From NCBI GenBank assembly GCA_002794735.1, contig NBAZ01000014.1, forward strand, positions 1 to 64,000: DNA of 64,000 bases. Reading direction: 5' to 3'. The position numbers and the translations under genes were made by a program. Below the pieces are notes generated by a model. The model made no database searches, had not been told where the DNA came from, and saw only the letters and a list, made by a program, of their open reading frames with translations. The DNA is from Pyrrhoderma lamaoense. Taxonomy: Eukaryota > Basidiomycota > Agaricomycetes > Hymenochaetales > Hymenochaetaceae. Within the stretch, counting starts at the first letter, position 1; each line of letters starts with the position of its first letter. Shown here in pieces: positions 1 to 12,296 of the stretch.

Positions 1-2
1 TA

Positions 3-185
3 CCCAGGTTACGGGAATTCGAGGGCGTTGTACTTCCACCTGCATCCGCAAACTTGGCTACGCCAGCAGGCGTTTCTGGTGTAGTATCTATGGGTCTACC
101 CCAGAAGCCTATGGATCTTCCCCAAATGAGGTCAACCAGATGCATACCCGCGGATGTACGGAATGCACATACACTTCGTAACTAA
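3..185 (+). CDS. 3' end of an unidentified gene (partial)
   Basis: An open frame runs from the window edge to a TAA at 183-185, about 60 codons. It is rich in Pro, Ala, Met and Arg and has no stop, unlike one of the other two frames, which breaks early. I recognise no domain. It could be the last exon of a gene entering from the left, pointing toward the convergent septation kinase whose stop is about 440 nt further on. It is too short to be sure it is coding. Confidence 0.3.
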   Translation, partial: PRLREFEGVVLPPASANLATPAGVSGVVSMGLPQKPMDLPQMRSTRCIPADVRNAHTLRN

Positions 186-628
186 TGCAACTGGGCATGG
201 TCGCTCAGATAAAGCTAGGTCGTTGCTTTCAAGTTTTCCAACTTCCATTCGCTCGCCGGTAAATTGTAAGTGCAGTTAATCTTATGCCACAAAATTGCAG
301 CTTTTATACTATATTTATTGCTACTCGTACTATCAGATATGAACATGGTTATATTATGAGGCTGAAATAGACTAAGAATGAATTAATCACTTTAATGCAT
401 AGAAAAAGCGACGAGGAGAGAAAAAGAAAAAAGTAGAGAGTAAACAGTGAGCGATGCGTTTGTAATTAAGAGTATTGAATGGATTCCAAAAATATCAAGC
501 AAGGAATGTGTATATCCGAATATTGCAAAAGGGAAAAGGACAAAGAATGTCATTAGATTCTATTTTTTATCAACGGACCTCATTACCCAGGTAATATTCC
601 AAGTTTCTGCCTAAGGATAGGTCTGGAT
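186..628. other. intergenic, convergent 3' flanks
   Basis: This AT-rich stretch lies between the putative upstream gene end and the stop of the septation kinase. It contains an A-rich run near 412-435. I see no open frame, RNA gene or repeat that I can support. Confidence 0.5.
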
Positions 629-3600
629 TTAGTACCTCCGTTCTGAGTTCTGGGGTAGCTGAGCCACCGCTTTGGGTTCTAGGGTCATAACGCTTCCGAT
701 CAATCGTGGAGAAGACTCTGAACGCATTGTGGACGTCTCTGAAGCTGTCCGACGTGGCCGTCGTCTTGGAGTAACTCCGAGTTTCGGTGCCAACTCGCCA
801 TTTCGTCCTGCTCGGTTTAAAGCCGGTTTCAAAGCCGGAGCAAGTGATGGTGCAATTTCGCGAGCCAACTCCTTGACGAGCACGGCCCCGTCCTGCTGAC
901 TGAGTCTCTCAACAATCTCATAAATCCCATACTTCTCAACTAGTGCCGAACGATTAGGATGAACATCACAAATAGCTTTTAGGAGCCGCAGAAGGTTAAG
1001 CCGGACAACGGCCTTGGTATGATTGAGTCGTTCAATTATTCTCTGGAAGAATTGGGATTTAGCAATCCCCAGGGTTACAGCTTTGGACAAACGGCAAATC
1101 TTCAAGAATGGATCAAGTAAGTTTTCAAATGAGTTCGCCTTTGCCAATACGAAACATTTGACAAGAGAGTCCAATGATGTGTCCTTACAAAGGACATCTT
1201 CCACTCGTGCTGTTTCATCCTGAAGCCTATATAAGAGCGTCAGAAATTATACTTTGCGCATACTAAAGACGATAATCACCAATACAAAATGGCTTCCAAC
1301 GAGCTAGCTTGAAAGTATGGGTCGGCTAATAGTTTCAGATACAAAGAAAGACCATCGTGCTGCCATAATAAAGTTCGACAACTCTTTGTTGCACTTGCCA
1401 GATCACACAGAATCGGTAAAGCAAACTGTTTGAGCGGAGAACCAGATTCGGTAACTCGTTTCAAGCTAGGAATTATACCGGCTTGTGCAGCTTCCTCCTG
1501 TCTAGCCTTATTCAAACGACACAAATTATAGCACGTCTGGAAGATATGGTTTGATATTTCCTGTTGCCAGGGCTTAGCAACTAATGAAGGAATGAAATAT
1601 ATAAACTATTTTGAGAACTTACTGTACTATGCGCATCTGTAGTATGTTCATTGAGAATGCGTACTAATATTTCGATAGCATTTGCATTCTGGAGGACTTC
1701 AAGAAGAGAAGCGTTCATGGAAAGGTGCTTCACAGCCTTGAGCATCTGCACAAGATACACAGGCTCAAGAAGTTCACAAGCTCTCATTAGTCCTGGAAAA
1801 CTACTCAGTATACATACATAGGGTTTGTCTATAAGATACATACTTCGAACCACCATCCGAGTACCCAAAGCATTACGAACATGGACATCTGACTGTGAGA
1901 CTTGACAAAATACCAGTAAAATCTGAATAATCTTAGCCTTCATTGCTGCTGAGGTCGCTGGATCAGCTGCCATAACGTTAATAAGGGCCGAGGACAAAGG
2001 TTAAGTAGGCCTTCTCGGATGAACATCCTACAAAAATCGTTTTTGGCGTTGGGCTTTGAAGCTCAAATACATTGCATATTCCGTTGAGAGCATGAACAAC
2101 TAAGTCTCTTTGTTCTACGAAATCTTCATCGAGAAGGTCAACAAGAACCTTCAAACCACGGCAGCTAGAAGCATACAATAAGGTACAATAATTAGGAGAA
2201 GGTAATAATATTTACTCACGCAATAAACATCTGCAAAGTCAATACTGATGTATGACAGAGAAGACTTATGAAATGGGATGCCTCCAATCGACATTCCGAG
2301 GAGAACTTCTTAGATGTAAAGCCTAGAGCGATTCTTCAGAATCAGCTTATTGATATTAGACATGCTTCTTACCCATCATAACAGGTATGCCGCTAGAAAC
2401 ATTTGTCAGATATATCCATCCACTTCAGGAAAAAATATATTGCATACCCAATCAAGCAGAAGCTTTCCAAAAAGCCCACATCCGTGGTGACAAGCTATTG
2501 TATATTATGTGAGAATGATTCGATAGATATAGCTTCGATAGCATACCAGATTTATGATTTGTAACAATTTTGTAATAACGTCTCGGGATGAGGACTTTGC
2601 TTCAAGAACCTCCAAAATAGCTAACATGCCATGGGCAGAGACAAGCTGGCTTTGCATCTCAGGAGCATCCACCAAAATACCAATCTAAAACGGAAGGTGT
2701 TAGTTAGAGAACATTTGTTATTTGTGTTTTCATATGAAGCCTACCAACTGATCACAGGCATCTCGTAGTTGAAAGTCTGGAGCTTCCGGGGTTAGTTCAT
2801 CTATCATTTGGTTAACCAAGCTACAGAGGCGAGCATGTTTATCTCGTTGCAATTTTGCATCAAGATCATCTTCCGAGAATCCTTCATCAATCTATACAAC
2901 TTATCAATAATGGTTATTGATGATAGCGACCAGATAGATACCTCAGCAAATGGATCCTCTTCATCTAGATCATCATCTCCAAGCTAATATGATGAACAAT
3001 TAGTATCTTTGGGATTTATATACTTTGCAAGACATACCCATGATCTATCAGACAGGCGTGTGTTAAGCTTCAACGATTGTGCAACCTGTTCAAACACTGA
3101 GTAGTCTTAGTTACTGATAACAAAGTACAACTAATCAGTTTAATTCGCTGACATACCGGGTCCAGAGGACTTCCCAAATACATCTTCATAATCTTCATCC
3201 GGTTCTTCAGCGTACTTATCAAACTCCTGGTTTTGTATCACACGAGCTGCTTCCGCACGACCTAAAGAACCAACAACGGACGAAGATCTTGAATGTGGCC
3301 GAGACTGAGAAGAGGAGGGACGCGTGAAACTGGACTTATTCCAGGTCGAGATGGTATAGGCATAGATTCCAAAATTGGTGCCGATTGTGGTGCAGGCTCT
3401 GAAGGCATCAGACCCATTGTCTTAATGTCCTTGGGATGGAATAATCCCCTCTTCGTACTATTTTTTAGTTTGAAATCCGCTACTTTCCCCTGGAAGACAT
3501 CATCCTCATCTCCAGCAAGATCTGAGTAGTCTTCAACAATGGGAGTCATGTCCGCTGAAGGCGGTGCAGCCAAAGGAAGCTTGCTCATCGATGGACTACG

Positions 3601-5440
3601 ATGTGGTCGGATGGTACGGGCGTTATCATCAACTTCCGGTCTTTCATCTTCAATCGAAGACCTATCTAATCCCTGAAGCTTTGTCAAAGATATGCCTTCT
3701 TCAAAGTCATCGTCCCAATTATCGGTCTCGTCCTCTGGTTCCTGGAGGATAATTGGTAAAGGCTCGCGACTCTTTTCAATCAATCCGAGTGGGCCATTGA
3801 TCCCAGAGATAGCAAACGTCGGTTTGGTCGGTCCTGCAGCAGCCTTCCACTTTGAAGGAGTCATGGTCTGCTGACTACTGTTTGAAGGTGTAAGTGTAGG
3901 ACTTGTAGGCTGAAAGGAAGAAGAATTCATAGGGGTCGGGGAATGGCGACCATCGTTTTGAGAGACCTTTCGGGGCCCCAGTTTGCTCGGGCGGGAAGGA
4001 GCTGAAGTATATGTAATCAGCAATACAATACGGTGATAATACCAATCAGCATACATTTTAAGGCCTCGTTCCATTCTTGAACTTTCAAGACGGCCTCATC
4101 ATAACCATAATTACTTGAACGACGACCTGTATCATTTTCATTGGCTCCATCTTTTCCTTTCTTGTCGATCACTGGGCTTAGGCCCATTTGCTTTCTTGCA
4201 GAAACCATCCAAGGATGCCGTAATAACTTTTTGGCGGACACGCGAAGATTCACGTCTTTTTGAAAACAGTGGTACAAGAAGTCTTTGACTATTGGAGAAC
4301 AGCCTTCAGGTATTGGAGGACAATCGTCTTGTACAATTCTGAACAATGCTGGCATGGGATCAAGAAAGTGGTATGGCGGCTTTCCCTCAAGAAGTTCGAT
4401 GACTACACAGCCGACACTCCTAAGCCGATATTTAGCAACGAAGTATCATGTGCATGAATAACTCTTACCATATATCCGACGCTGTAGTCGCACCCGATTG
4501 TTCAATGACCTCGGGAGCCACTAAGAATAGGTTAAGGTTGATCAATCATGTGGTTACACAAGGTTGATGTGACTGTATGCTTACTCCAATATGGACTACC
4601 AACTACCGCGTCGTTCTGGGAAGTAGCAGTAGCCGCTGTACTCGCGACACCGAAATCAGCGAGCTTTACGCAACCATCTTTATTTGTGAGGATATTGGCG
4701 CCTTTGATATCTCGATGGATAACACCCTGGTCATGCAAGTATACAAGTCCTTCTAGGACTTGCGAGATGTAGACGGCGACAAGACTCTCAGGAAACTTGC
4801 CAAATTTTTTGCAAATGTTATGCAAAGAGCCATTTTCACAAAACCTGGAGTATAAAAAAGTAGAATGAGTACCCCGAGTCATGTGAAGGTTGAACCACGG
4901 ACTCTAGAATAATATACAAAAATTCTCGAGTTTTCACAAAACCCTTATATTTCACAATATTAGGATGCTAGATAGACGAGCATGAGTACGATAAATGACA
5001 ATTCCGTAAAATGTGTCTTACATTGAGGTTCTTAAGTAGATCAATTTCGGACTAGAATGGATCGTCCATTTGAGTCTAGCTTCGAGCTTTAGCTGGAAAT
5101 TAAGCTATCCACTTACCATGATCTCTCCCAGTTCGGCCTTGGGTATATTTGAGAGCTGGATTTCCTTAACAGCGACTGTTTCGCCAGTAGCCCAGTTAAG
5201 TGCGCCTGAACGGAACCGCCTTCAGCATTAAGCCGCGTTGAAATTGATCCTATACTTACGATACACTTGCCCGAATGCACCCTTACCCAAGGAATCCCCA
5301 AGTTGCTATTGAAATAAAATGCCAACATATTAGCGAACGCTGCATGTTTTTAGCTTGAATGAAGGTCATACGTAGTCGTTAAGTTGTTTGCTAGACGACG
5401 AGGACGTCTGAGCTCCGTTCATGACAGTGGCAAAAGCCAT
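629..5440 (-). CDS. Cdc7/SepH-type septation initiation protein kinase
   Basis: This is a multi-exon gene for a Ser/Thr kinase of the septation initiation network (S. pombe Cdc7, Aspergillus SepH, plant MAP3K-epsilon family). These kinases act downstream of the Spg1 GTPase at the spindle pole to trigger cytokinesis. Visible motifs in order are: the glycine loop [10 protein letters not shown] (near 5,280), VAVKEIQL (near 5,180), the HRD loop [12 protein letters not shown] (near 4,700), DFGVAS (near 4,650), GSPYW before the APE segment, and the C-lobe HPWM (near 4,205). A disordered Ser/Pro-rich linker follows (3,262-4,000), then a long helical HEAT/armadillo-like C-terminal half (about 3,250-629), as in the family. 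I chose the ATG at 5,440, about 17 codons before the glycine loop exon. The frame is also open up to 5,866, but that extension would overlap exon 1 of the divergent thioesterase. The stop is TAA at 629-631. Confidence 0.88.
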
Positions 5441-5793
5441 TGGTGGATTGTTGTTGTAAGATGTAGTACAATGCGGTCGTAACTGATTAAAAGTTGTTTC
5501 GTGACGTTCAGGATACGTTTGAGGGTCGTTTTCGTTGCCGTCGATGTCGTAGTCGCGTCCAGCGCAACGCGAAAGACGAAAGCAAGAAGATTGTTGGACG
5601 CGGTCACGCCGTTTAGTTTGTCGTCGATCAGTACCAGAACGGTGAGAGCCCAGGCTCAGATTCACTGGCAAACTCAAACTTAAACTCCGTCCGAACCACC
5701 TTCGTCGCTGTCCTTGTCGTTGCTGCTGGCCATGGCTGCCTGTCTGCGTTTCACTCGCCGTGTACCCTTCGCTTGTTTCTGTTCCTTCTGCTG
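5441..5793. promoter_or_regulatory. shared divergent promoter region
   Basis: This is about 350 nt between the chosen start codons of the septation kinase (-) and the hotdog thioesterase (+). The - frame is open throughout and would add about 140 Ser/Arg/Gln-rich residues to the kinase. Those residues have low complexity and lie outside the kinase fold. I therefore read the segment mainly as a bidirectional promoter and 5' UTR, while noting that an N-terminal kinase extension cannot be excluded. Confidence 0.45.
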
Positions 5794-6763
5794 ATGCTGA
5801 TGATGTTGTCCCCAAATGCTCGCTTGCAGGTCTGGAAGTCGTTCGTCGACAACAAAGGTTTCTCATCTGCTTTATCTTCTCTTTTTGTTCTCATCAGCTA
5901 CTTGGAACTCTATATACTTAATTTTCAGGGCATGATGTCCAATGTTTTCCAAATGTATGTTTCTTGCAGCTCGATGATCCTCAAATAGTTCCCTCAGTTT
6001 CCCTAGCTCCAAATTCACAGAGCCGTGCCCGGCCAACTCGAAGCGTCCCTAAAAATCGAGCCTTATAATCGTAAGCATGGCTACAAATATAGATCTCAAT
6101 ATGACAGTAAATCTTTGACGCATTCCTCTCCCAGTGAACCGTGTCGGCGTAATTATCACAATCCCTTCTGAACTTCTCCCATAATTGAATAATAACATCG
6201 CATTATATCTTATTCCATCTGCTACTAGACCGTCCACGGTGGCCTCATCTTATCATTGACTGATACCCTGGGTTCCCTTGCAGTTGCAACAAAGGGAACA
6301 TACATGACCGGGGTTTCGGTCGATATCGGTACTTCCTTCCTAAAGCCCGCCGGAAGACCGGGAGACGTACTCAAAGCTCGAGCTATGGTTACTGGCATGG
6401 GTAACTATACCTTACGGAAGTTATAGCTTTGAGATTTCCGCCTCTAAAATCTGTATTATTGTTAACCGCAGGGAAGACATTGGCTTTTACCAGAGTCGAT
6501 TTTACAAATTCAGCTGGCGATCTCGTTGCTTACGGTCGTATGTCTTCTACATTTCGTCCCGATAGCATATTGTGTGTAATTTCGTATTTCTTCTAGATCA
6601 TACAAAATTTGTTGGTAAGGCGAACGGTGATCCCGTTAGTACCATTTTTTCCAACGATTCATGTGAATATTGGCAAGAAACTAAGTCTAAGCATATTCGA
6701 TAGAATAATGTCAAGTTCTCGTCCGACGGCGAGGAAGTAGTTGAGGGCGTAGACAAAGAATAG
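5794..6763 (+). CDS. hotdog-fold acyl-CoA thioesterase (ACOT13/PaaI-like)
   Basis: Joining about six short exons gives a protein of roughly 165 residues with the PaaI/ACOT13 thioesterase pattern. N-terminally there is NKGHDVQCFPNLQIHRAVPG, then LKIEPYNLNRVGTVHGGL, where the HGG stretch carries the active-site loop. LTDTLGSLAVAT, TGVSVDIGTSFLKPA and TLAFTRVDFTNSAGDLVAYG follow. Such enzymes hydrolyse medium to long acyl-CoA thioesters in mitochondria or cytosol. Frames agree across the introns near 5,857-5,932, 5,955-6,008, 6,075-6,154, 6,173-6,228, 6,400-6,470, 6,541-6,597 and 6,634-6,703. The stop is TAG at 6,761-6,763. The start is uncertain between ATGs at 5,794, 5,800 and 5,803. It is head-to-head with the septation kinase. 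Confidence 0.82.
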
Positions 6764-6922
6764 ACTTCTTAATGATTATAAACTTCAATTCTGCATAATG
6801 GAAATACTATAGTTTTACCCCATAAAACACGGGTGTATGCTCGATATATAGTCAATCGTGTGTGAAAATGGATTGAAGCTGGCATTTGATGAGTTGCTTA
6901 ACCGACGACAACCATCACGCTC

Positions 6923-9588
6923 ATGGCTGAACTAGCAGACCAAGCGCCATTTGAAGGTTTACATCCTCGAAAACCATCTTCCCGACGTCGGCTTTCGTAT
7001 GCTTCTCAACACTCAGGTAGCATACGTAGTCATAATCCAGGATTAAGGGCATCATCGGCCCTTAGTATTCGTAGCCACTTCAGTTATGCTGGGTACGCAT
7101 TTCATTCCAATATACTCAATCTTTGACATTCTCTCTTAAAAAAGCATGGTCTCTTCTGTAGCTCAGAAACTGACCAATCCGAGATATACTCTCCTATCCC
7201 TTCACGACATTTTCTCCTCCAGACCGAGAGTCAAGACTGGTTGAACTCAGCTCCAGAATCCGTCACATCCTCACGCCCTGCTTCCCCTCTTTCTCCAATT
7301 TCTCCTGTAGTTGGTTCATCTAAACCCCCTTCAATACGAAAAACCTATCGTGAACCTGCATTAAGCTTTAGCTCTCTTCATGAGCTCGGTCACTCGAATA
7401 CTGCTCCTAAGCCACGAAAACCCCTTCCTGTCGGGAATATAAGCTCCCGAACCCACGTAAAACTCAAACCGAACCTTTCTAATGACGAAAATGTGGGCAT
7501 GGGGAGGAGATGGATTAAGTGGATGCACAGAAACCGAATGCAGGATCGTGTATTAGTGTGTTCCATCGCATCCGCATTATGGATTAAGTGGTGTGTGGGT
7601 CTATCAGGATATTCGGGTCAGTATCTTTTTACCGCAATTTGAAGTTCTGCTGATAACAAGCTCACTCCATCGTGAAGGCGCTGGAATCCCTCCTTTATAT
7701 GGAGATTTTGAAGCACAACGGCACTGGATGGAACTCACCATACATTTGCCCACTCGACAATGGTACACGTATGATCTTGCATACTGGGGTTTAGACTATC
7801 CACCATTAACTGCTTATCACTCTTGGTTATGCGGTCTCATGTACGTTTACCTTCTCAGTCCCAGTTTCTTAAAATTTCCCTGATAGTTTCTTAGTGGTTC
7901 TTTCATAAATCCGCAATGGTTTGAACTCGACAAATCGCGGGGGATAGAAACATATGGAAGCAAACTCTTCATGCGCTCTACCGTACTTGTGTCGGACCTA
8001 ATCTTATACATGCCGGCTCTTGTTTTCTTTGTTCGTGCTTGGCATGATAATCGGTCAAAAAGGACACAAGTGCGTTGGCTTGTTATCTCTCCTTCAACTA
8101 CTATCTAATATCTGGCAAAGGGACTAGCTTTACTAAGTCTTTTACTACAACCCTCGTTAATTCTGGTGGACTCAGGTCATTTTCAGTACAACTCAGTCAT
8201 GCTTGGTAAGATAAAATGGAAACATTAATATCTAATTATCTCATACACAATGTAGGTTTCACTCTTTTGTCCCTAAATTTTTTTTCGCGCGGACAAGACT
8301 TGATTGGGGCAGTATGCTTTGTCGCAAGTCTCGTTTTTAAACAGATGTCTTTATACTATGCACCTGCTATTGGTGCGTATCTTCTTGGCAAATGTATTTG
8401 CTTGGGGCTAGCGAAAGGGTACGTCTCTTAGAGTAAACACGATTGAAAATGGATTCGATTTGAGATCTTTAATGATACAACAGACCAAAGTTACTTGTAA
8501 ACCTCGCTGTTACAACTATAGTATCCTTCATCATTGCGTTCCTCCCCTTTCTCCCTCCTCTAGCCCCACTTTCAGGTATACTAGATCCAGTGACCCGAAT
8601 TTTCCCCTTCCATAGAGGGCTCTTTGAGGATAAAGTAGCCAACTTCTGGTGTGCTTCAAATGTTCTTATTAAATGGCGTTTATGGCTTTCTCAGCCAGTG
8701 CTTGTGAAGATTTCCGCGGGGCTGACGTTACTCGGCTTCCTTCCTTCTGCTACAAGTCTTGTCTGGGCTGGTTGGAAGGTTATGGAACCAGCAGACTCTT
8801 CTGGTCCTGATCCATCACCCTTGCCTCCGAAGACTTCTGATAAGAGTTCTGTCCTAGGATCTGATAACAATAAAACTATTAGCGCAAGTCCCAACAGAAA
8901 CATTAGTGGCAATAACATTGTCACAACCCCAACGCTTCCCATTTTACCCTGGGCAATGCTTGCATCCTCAATGTCCTTCTTTCTATTTTCGTTCCAAGTA
9001 CACGAAAAAACCATTCTTCTTCCTCTCCTCCCTCTAAACTTACTCTTGTCTGGAGCATCTACTGATTCTTTCACGTTCGAATGGGGCGTGCTAGTGAATA
9101 ACGTTGCTGTATTCAGGTACTGTTCTACTTATCTTCCTAATCTATACTATGCATTACTTATTCCACCATTAATCTTGTGCTGCGGTCTCCTGTTGTAGTA
9201 TGTGGCCTCTGCTAAAAAAAGATGGGCTCGCAATTCCTTACGTTGCCCTGACACTCCTATGGAACCAGCTCCTCGGGACTAACCCATTGCGCAAACTATC
9301 AAAGGGTCATCTACTCAGCTACTTCAGTATCGTAAGCATTTTCATTCCATACTTTAATTCGAGCCGGGTGATTATCGCTTAATCTGTTTTTATCTAAACC
9401 AGGCAATCTACACGCTCATCCTCATCGTACACACATCTGAGCTATTCTTCTTACCGCCGATGAGATACCCTGACATCTTCCCAGTCCTGAACGTCTTGAT
9501 TTGTACCCCCATTTTTGGATTTACCTGGCTTTGGAGCATAAAGCGGAGTATAGAAGTCGCGTGGGGTGTTGGACTAAACATAGCTTAG
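6923..9588 (+). CDS. ALG6: ALG6, dolichyl-P-Glc:Man9GlcNAc2-PP-dolichol alpha-1,3-glucosyltransferase
   Basis: This ER multi-spanning GT-C glucosyltransferase adds the first glucose to the lipid-linked oligosaccharide used for N-glycosylation. Family motifs appear in order: [19 protein letters not shown] (7,687-7,740), [20 protein letters not shown] (7,760-7,825), [14 protein letters not shown] (8,170-8,204), [10 protein letters not shown] (8,337-8,370), [17 protein letters not shown] (8,603-8,655), [12 protein letters not shown] (8,998-9,035) and FEWGVLVNN. An early exon pair (6,923-7,092 and from 7,162) encodes about 190 Ser/Pro-rich residues before the first membrane helix, an N-terminal extension usual in fungal ALG6. 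A poorly conserved Ser/Asn-rich lumenal or cytosolic insert is seen near 8,790-8,940. Eight or more introns of about 50-70 nt are inferred. The stop is TAG at 9,586-9,588. The frame is intact throughout, so the gene looks functional. Confidence 0.93.
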
Positions 9589-10230
9589 GCGGAACTTAGA
9601 TTTAAGATTAGTTTTCGTTTTTCCTTGTACGGCTGTAATGCACATGAAGTGTGAGAAAACACCTTTTATTTCTTACAACCTTTCTTCTTGAATCTTACAT
9701 CACAAATAATAATTGATCACTTATACCCACAGAAGAAAACTATGGAAAATTCATGGTTGTTGTGGTCTATTGTATGTGTGTATTACGTAATATAGGTCAA
9801 TCTGTAATTTGTGGGGGATGAATGTATATTATACTAGATTTGTCCTTATGCCCTACAAATATTGCTGTAAATTTCTACAAAACATCCATAAGAATGGAGT
9901 GGAAATAAGAAGGAGAGAAGGGTAAGAAAAATAATAAAAGGAAAAAACATACAATTCGATTCGCGTGTTCATTCTGTGACTATGATAAGATAGAGTTCGA
10001 GGTTGAATTATTATATGGTTGCGCACGAAAAAGAGAGAATATAGAGGGAGAAAGCTGATTGAGTGGATTCTTGAACGAATGAGAGTGTTATTATAGATCC
10101 GACAGTAGTTTTCTATATATAACCGCTACTGGAATCCAGTTCCAGATGGGACATATATATAGTGCATTGTTTATGACGCTCCACACGTGGGGTTTAACGG
10201 TTAGATCCATGACGAAAGGAGATATTGAGT
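9589..10230. other. intergenic between convergent ALG6 and TAM41
   Basis: This AT-rich spacer lies between two gene 3' ends. It contains purine-rich stretches near 9,900-9,950 and 10,025-10,060. I see no coding frame, RNA gene or repeat, and it presumably carries both 3' UTRs. Confidence 0.5.
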
Positions 10231-11760
10231 CTATCCCTTCCACCATTTTCCAATCTTTTCCGCCGAGTATCGGAAACTTTTACCCACCCCAGCGCTAACT
10301 AGGCCTTTCACTGTCTGTATCGCTGCAGGGTACCTAACGATATTTCTCATTTCTGACACACCGTTTTTAATGACACATGAAAGTGAGCAACAAGGAACAG
10401 AAAGAGAAATATGGTGGCCTGAGCATACCTGCCTGAAGGGCATTTTGTAGATTCTCATCTCCAGCCACCTTCAACCAAAACGCCGATTCATCTGTTTCCT
10501 TTGAAGGGAACTCGGGCCTCCCCGAATATCTCCTCACCAACCTCGTCCTCAAATTTTCGGGCAACTTCTTAATATGTGCTACCTTCGTCTGCACACTCAG
10601 ATCCTGCTCAATTGTTTCAGAATGCAAAGGCCAATGAACGCCTGGTAACCCGACAGCAAGACGTTGATAGAGCTCTTTAAACTGCGGAGACTGTTTCTTG
10701 ACAATGTTGCCTATCTTGGATCGGTTCTCCGCAGGGAGGATCATCCGTGGATCCCCGTCATAACTAATCGATGCTATTCTTTCGAACAATTCTCGTTCAG
10801 AGAAGTGTTGAGGGAGGGAAAGGAGGGCTGTACGAAGGGCAGAGGTGAGGTTTACTTGTTGGGTTAGTCGGACCCGCGCATCATCCTTAATTATTCGTAA
10901 TGGTTTGTGCATACGACCAGCAAGATAAAGTGACTCCCATGTAAGCAAGTCGGTACAAAGATTGTCTATGGATGTAACACCATATTTAATAGTCTTATTT
11001 GATATAAGAAATGGGATTAGGATGAGATGGGATAGGATAGGGTGTATCAGACGATGAATCAGATTCATTCTTTTTGGTTTAAAAAACAGAAAGGGTGGAT
11101 ACTCACAACTCCATTTACACGCACATGCGTATTAAACCATACGCCGGGCCCAACCTGTTGAACTTTAGAAACAAAGTCGGACCCCAAAAATCTAGCATGT
11201 AAAGGATAATGTCCAGGATTCTGATTCATGTTGATCGAATGCCAATGGTTTGGATGACGGACAGCGAACATAAAATCCAGCATCGGCGTCTTACCCTCCT
11301 CTTTCATACTTGTATATCCATCTTGCTCAAACACACCTGAGCCATATGCGAATGCATATCGAATCGGTGCACGAAACTGCGCAACTATTTCCTCTAACAG
11401 CGCACGGGTCGAATTTGGGACAGAAAGCAACTGGTTCTGCCCGAAGTTCGGCGGAAGAGATGAAAGTGCAATCGTGCCACGTTGACTGGTAGTGCTGGTT
11501 GTATTTGGGGAACGGGGTTGGGGATTAAGACGGGTGCGCGTACGAAGAGTAGTAGATTGCGGCTTTTGAAGGGGAGGAATACCGGATGCCCCAGGCACAG
11601 ATGAAGAAGAAGAGGAGGGAGATTGCTCTGTTGCTGTTGCAAAGGAGCGAGCGAGCGTCGTCGCCGCTGGGAGACGGCGCACACAGCGTACAGATGTAGA
11701 TGATAGTGGAAGCATAAGTATAAGTAAGGAGCGCGGGGAAACGTCGTTTCGAGAGGACAC
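10231..11760 (-). CDS. TAM41: TAM41, mitochondrial phosphatidate cytidylyltransferase (CDP-DAG synthase)
   Basis: The product is the inner-membrane enzyme that makes CDP-diacylglycerol from phosphatidic acid and CTP for cardiolipin synthesis. There are three exons. Exon 1 (about 11,760-11,090) gives an Arg/Ser/Ala-rich mitochondrial presequence (RRLPAATTLARSFATA), then the nucleotidyltransferase core YAFAYGSGVF, MLDFMFAVRHPNHWHSIN and GVWFNTHVRVNGV. Exon 2 (about 11,015-10,430) begins TIKYGVTSIDNLCTDLLTW and includes LYLAGRMHKPLRII and YDGDPRM. Exon 3 ends TVKGLVSAGVGKSFRYSAEK. Length and motif order match the family (about 430 residues). ATGs at 11,760 and 11,715 are both possible starts, and the latter gives a tighter presequence. 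The stop is at 10,231. It is convergent with ALG6. Confidence 0.92.
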
Positions 11761-12296
11761 AAATTGCCGTTGATCGTCGGCACATTATCAGTCTGCTCAA
11801 CAGCGGCACGTGCCATAGCATACCAGTCAACGACGGACACCCGACGACCTGGATAGTACTTTTCAAGAAAAGAACGATGAAAACCATAATAACAACTTAT
11901 CAAAGTCAGGAGAATTTTCTCTAAAGTACAGGTTGTTTTATCTAGGACGACCCTAAGCCTTGTCTCATTTTAAATTTATTAGTTTTCAAAGGTCAATTTA
12001 CCTAGATTACACAAGTATCATATGTCCTGGAAGTATACTTCTACAAAGAGAATAAATGTATTATATAGTACTTTTTCTGTCGTAGAACACATCATTGAAC
12101 AAGTTTTCGGCTATCCAAAGCTTATGCCGATAATGAACCCAATAATAATCAGTATATACAACTATTGGGTCCCTAACCAATACATGCACTATGCACTAAG
12201 TTGGTCAAGGTCTAGACAACTTGCCATCCAGAATCGATTACAAGTTTTTAATTATATATCATAGAAAATTGCGTTTAGATCAACTTAAAGGAAATA
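11761..12296. other. 5' flank of TAM41 and left edge of the accessory block
   Basis: Just upstream of the TAM41 start the - strand has an open frame with an ATG at 11,903. About 47 non-repetitive residues (including GRRVSVVDWYAMARAAVEQ) precede a point where it runs out of frame into TAM41 exon 1. It has coding-like composition but I do not recognise it. It may be 5' UTR or a relic exon. The AT-rich remainder (11,905-12,296) shows a + frame at 12,022-12,264 without recognisable motifs. Confidence 0.35.

Noticed and set aside
8691..9074. 127-codon - strand frame inside ALG6
   Set aside because: Antisense shadow of ALG6 exon 8,590-9,115, which contains the [12 protein letters not shown] family motif.
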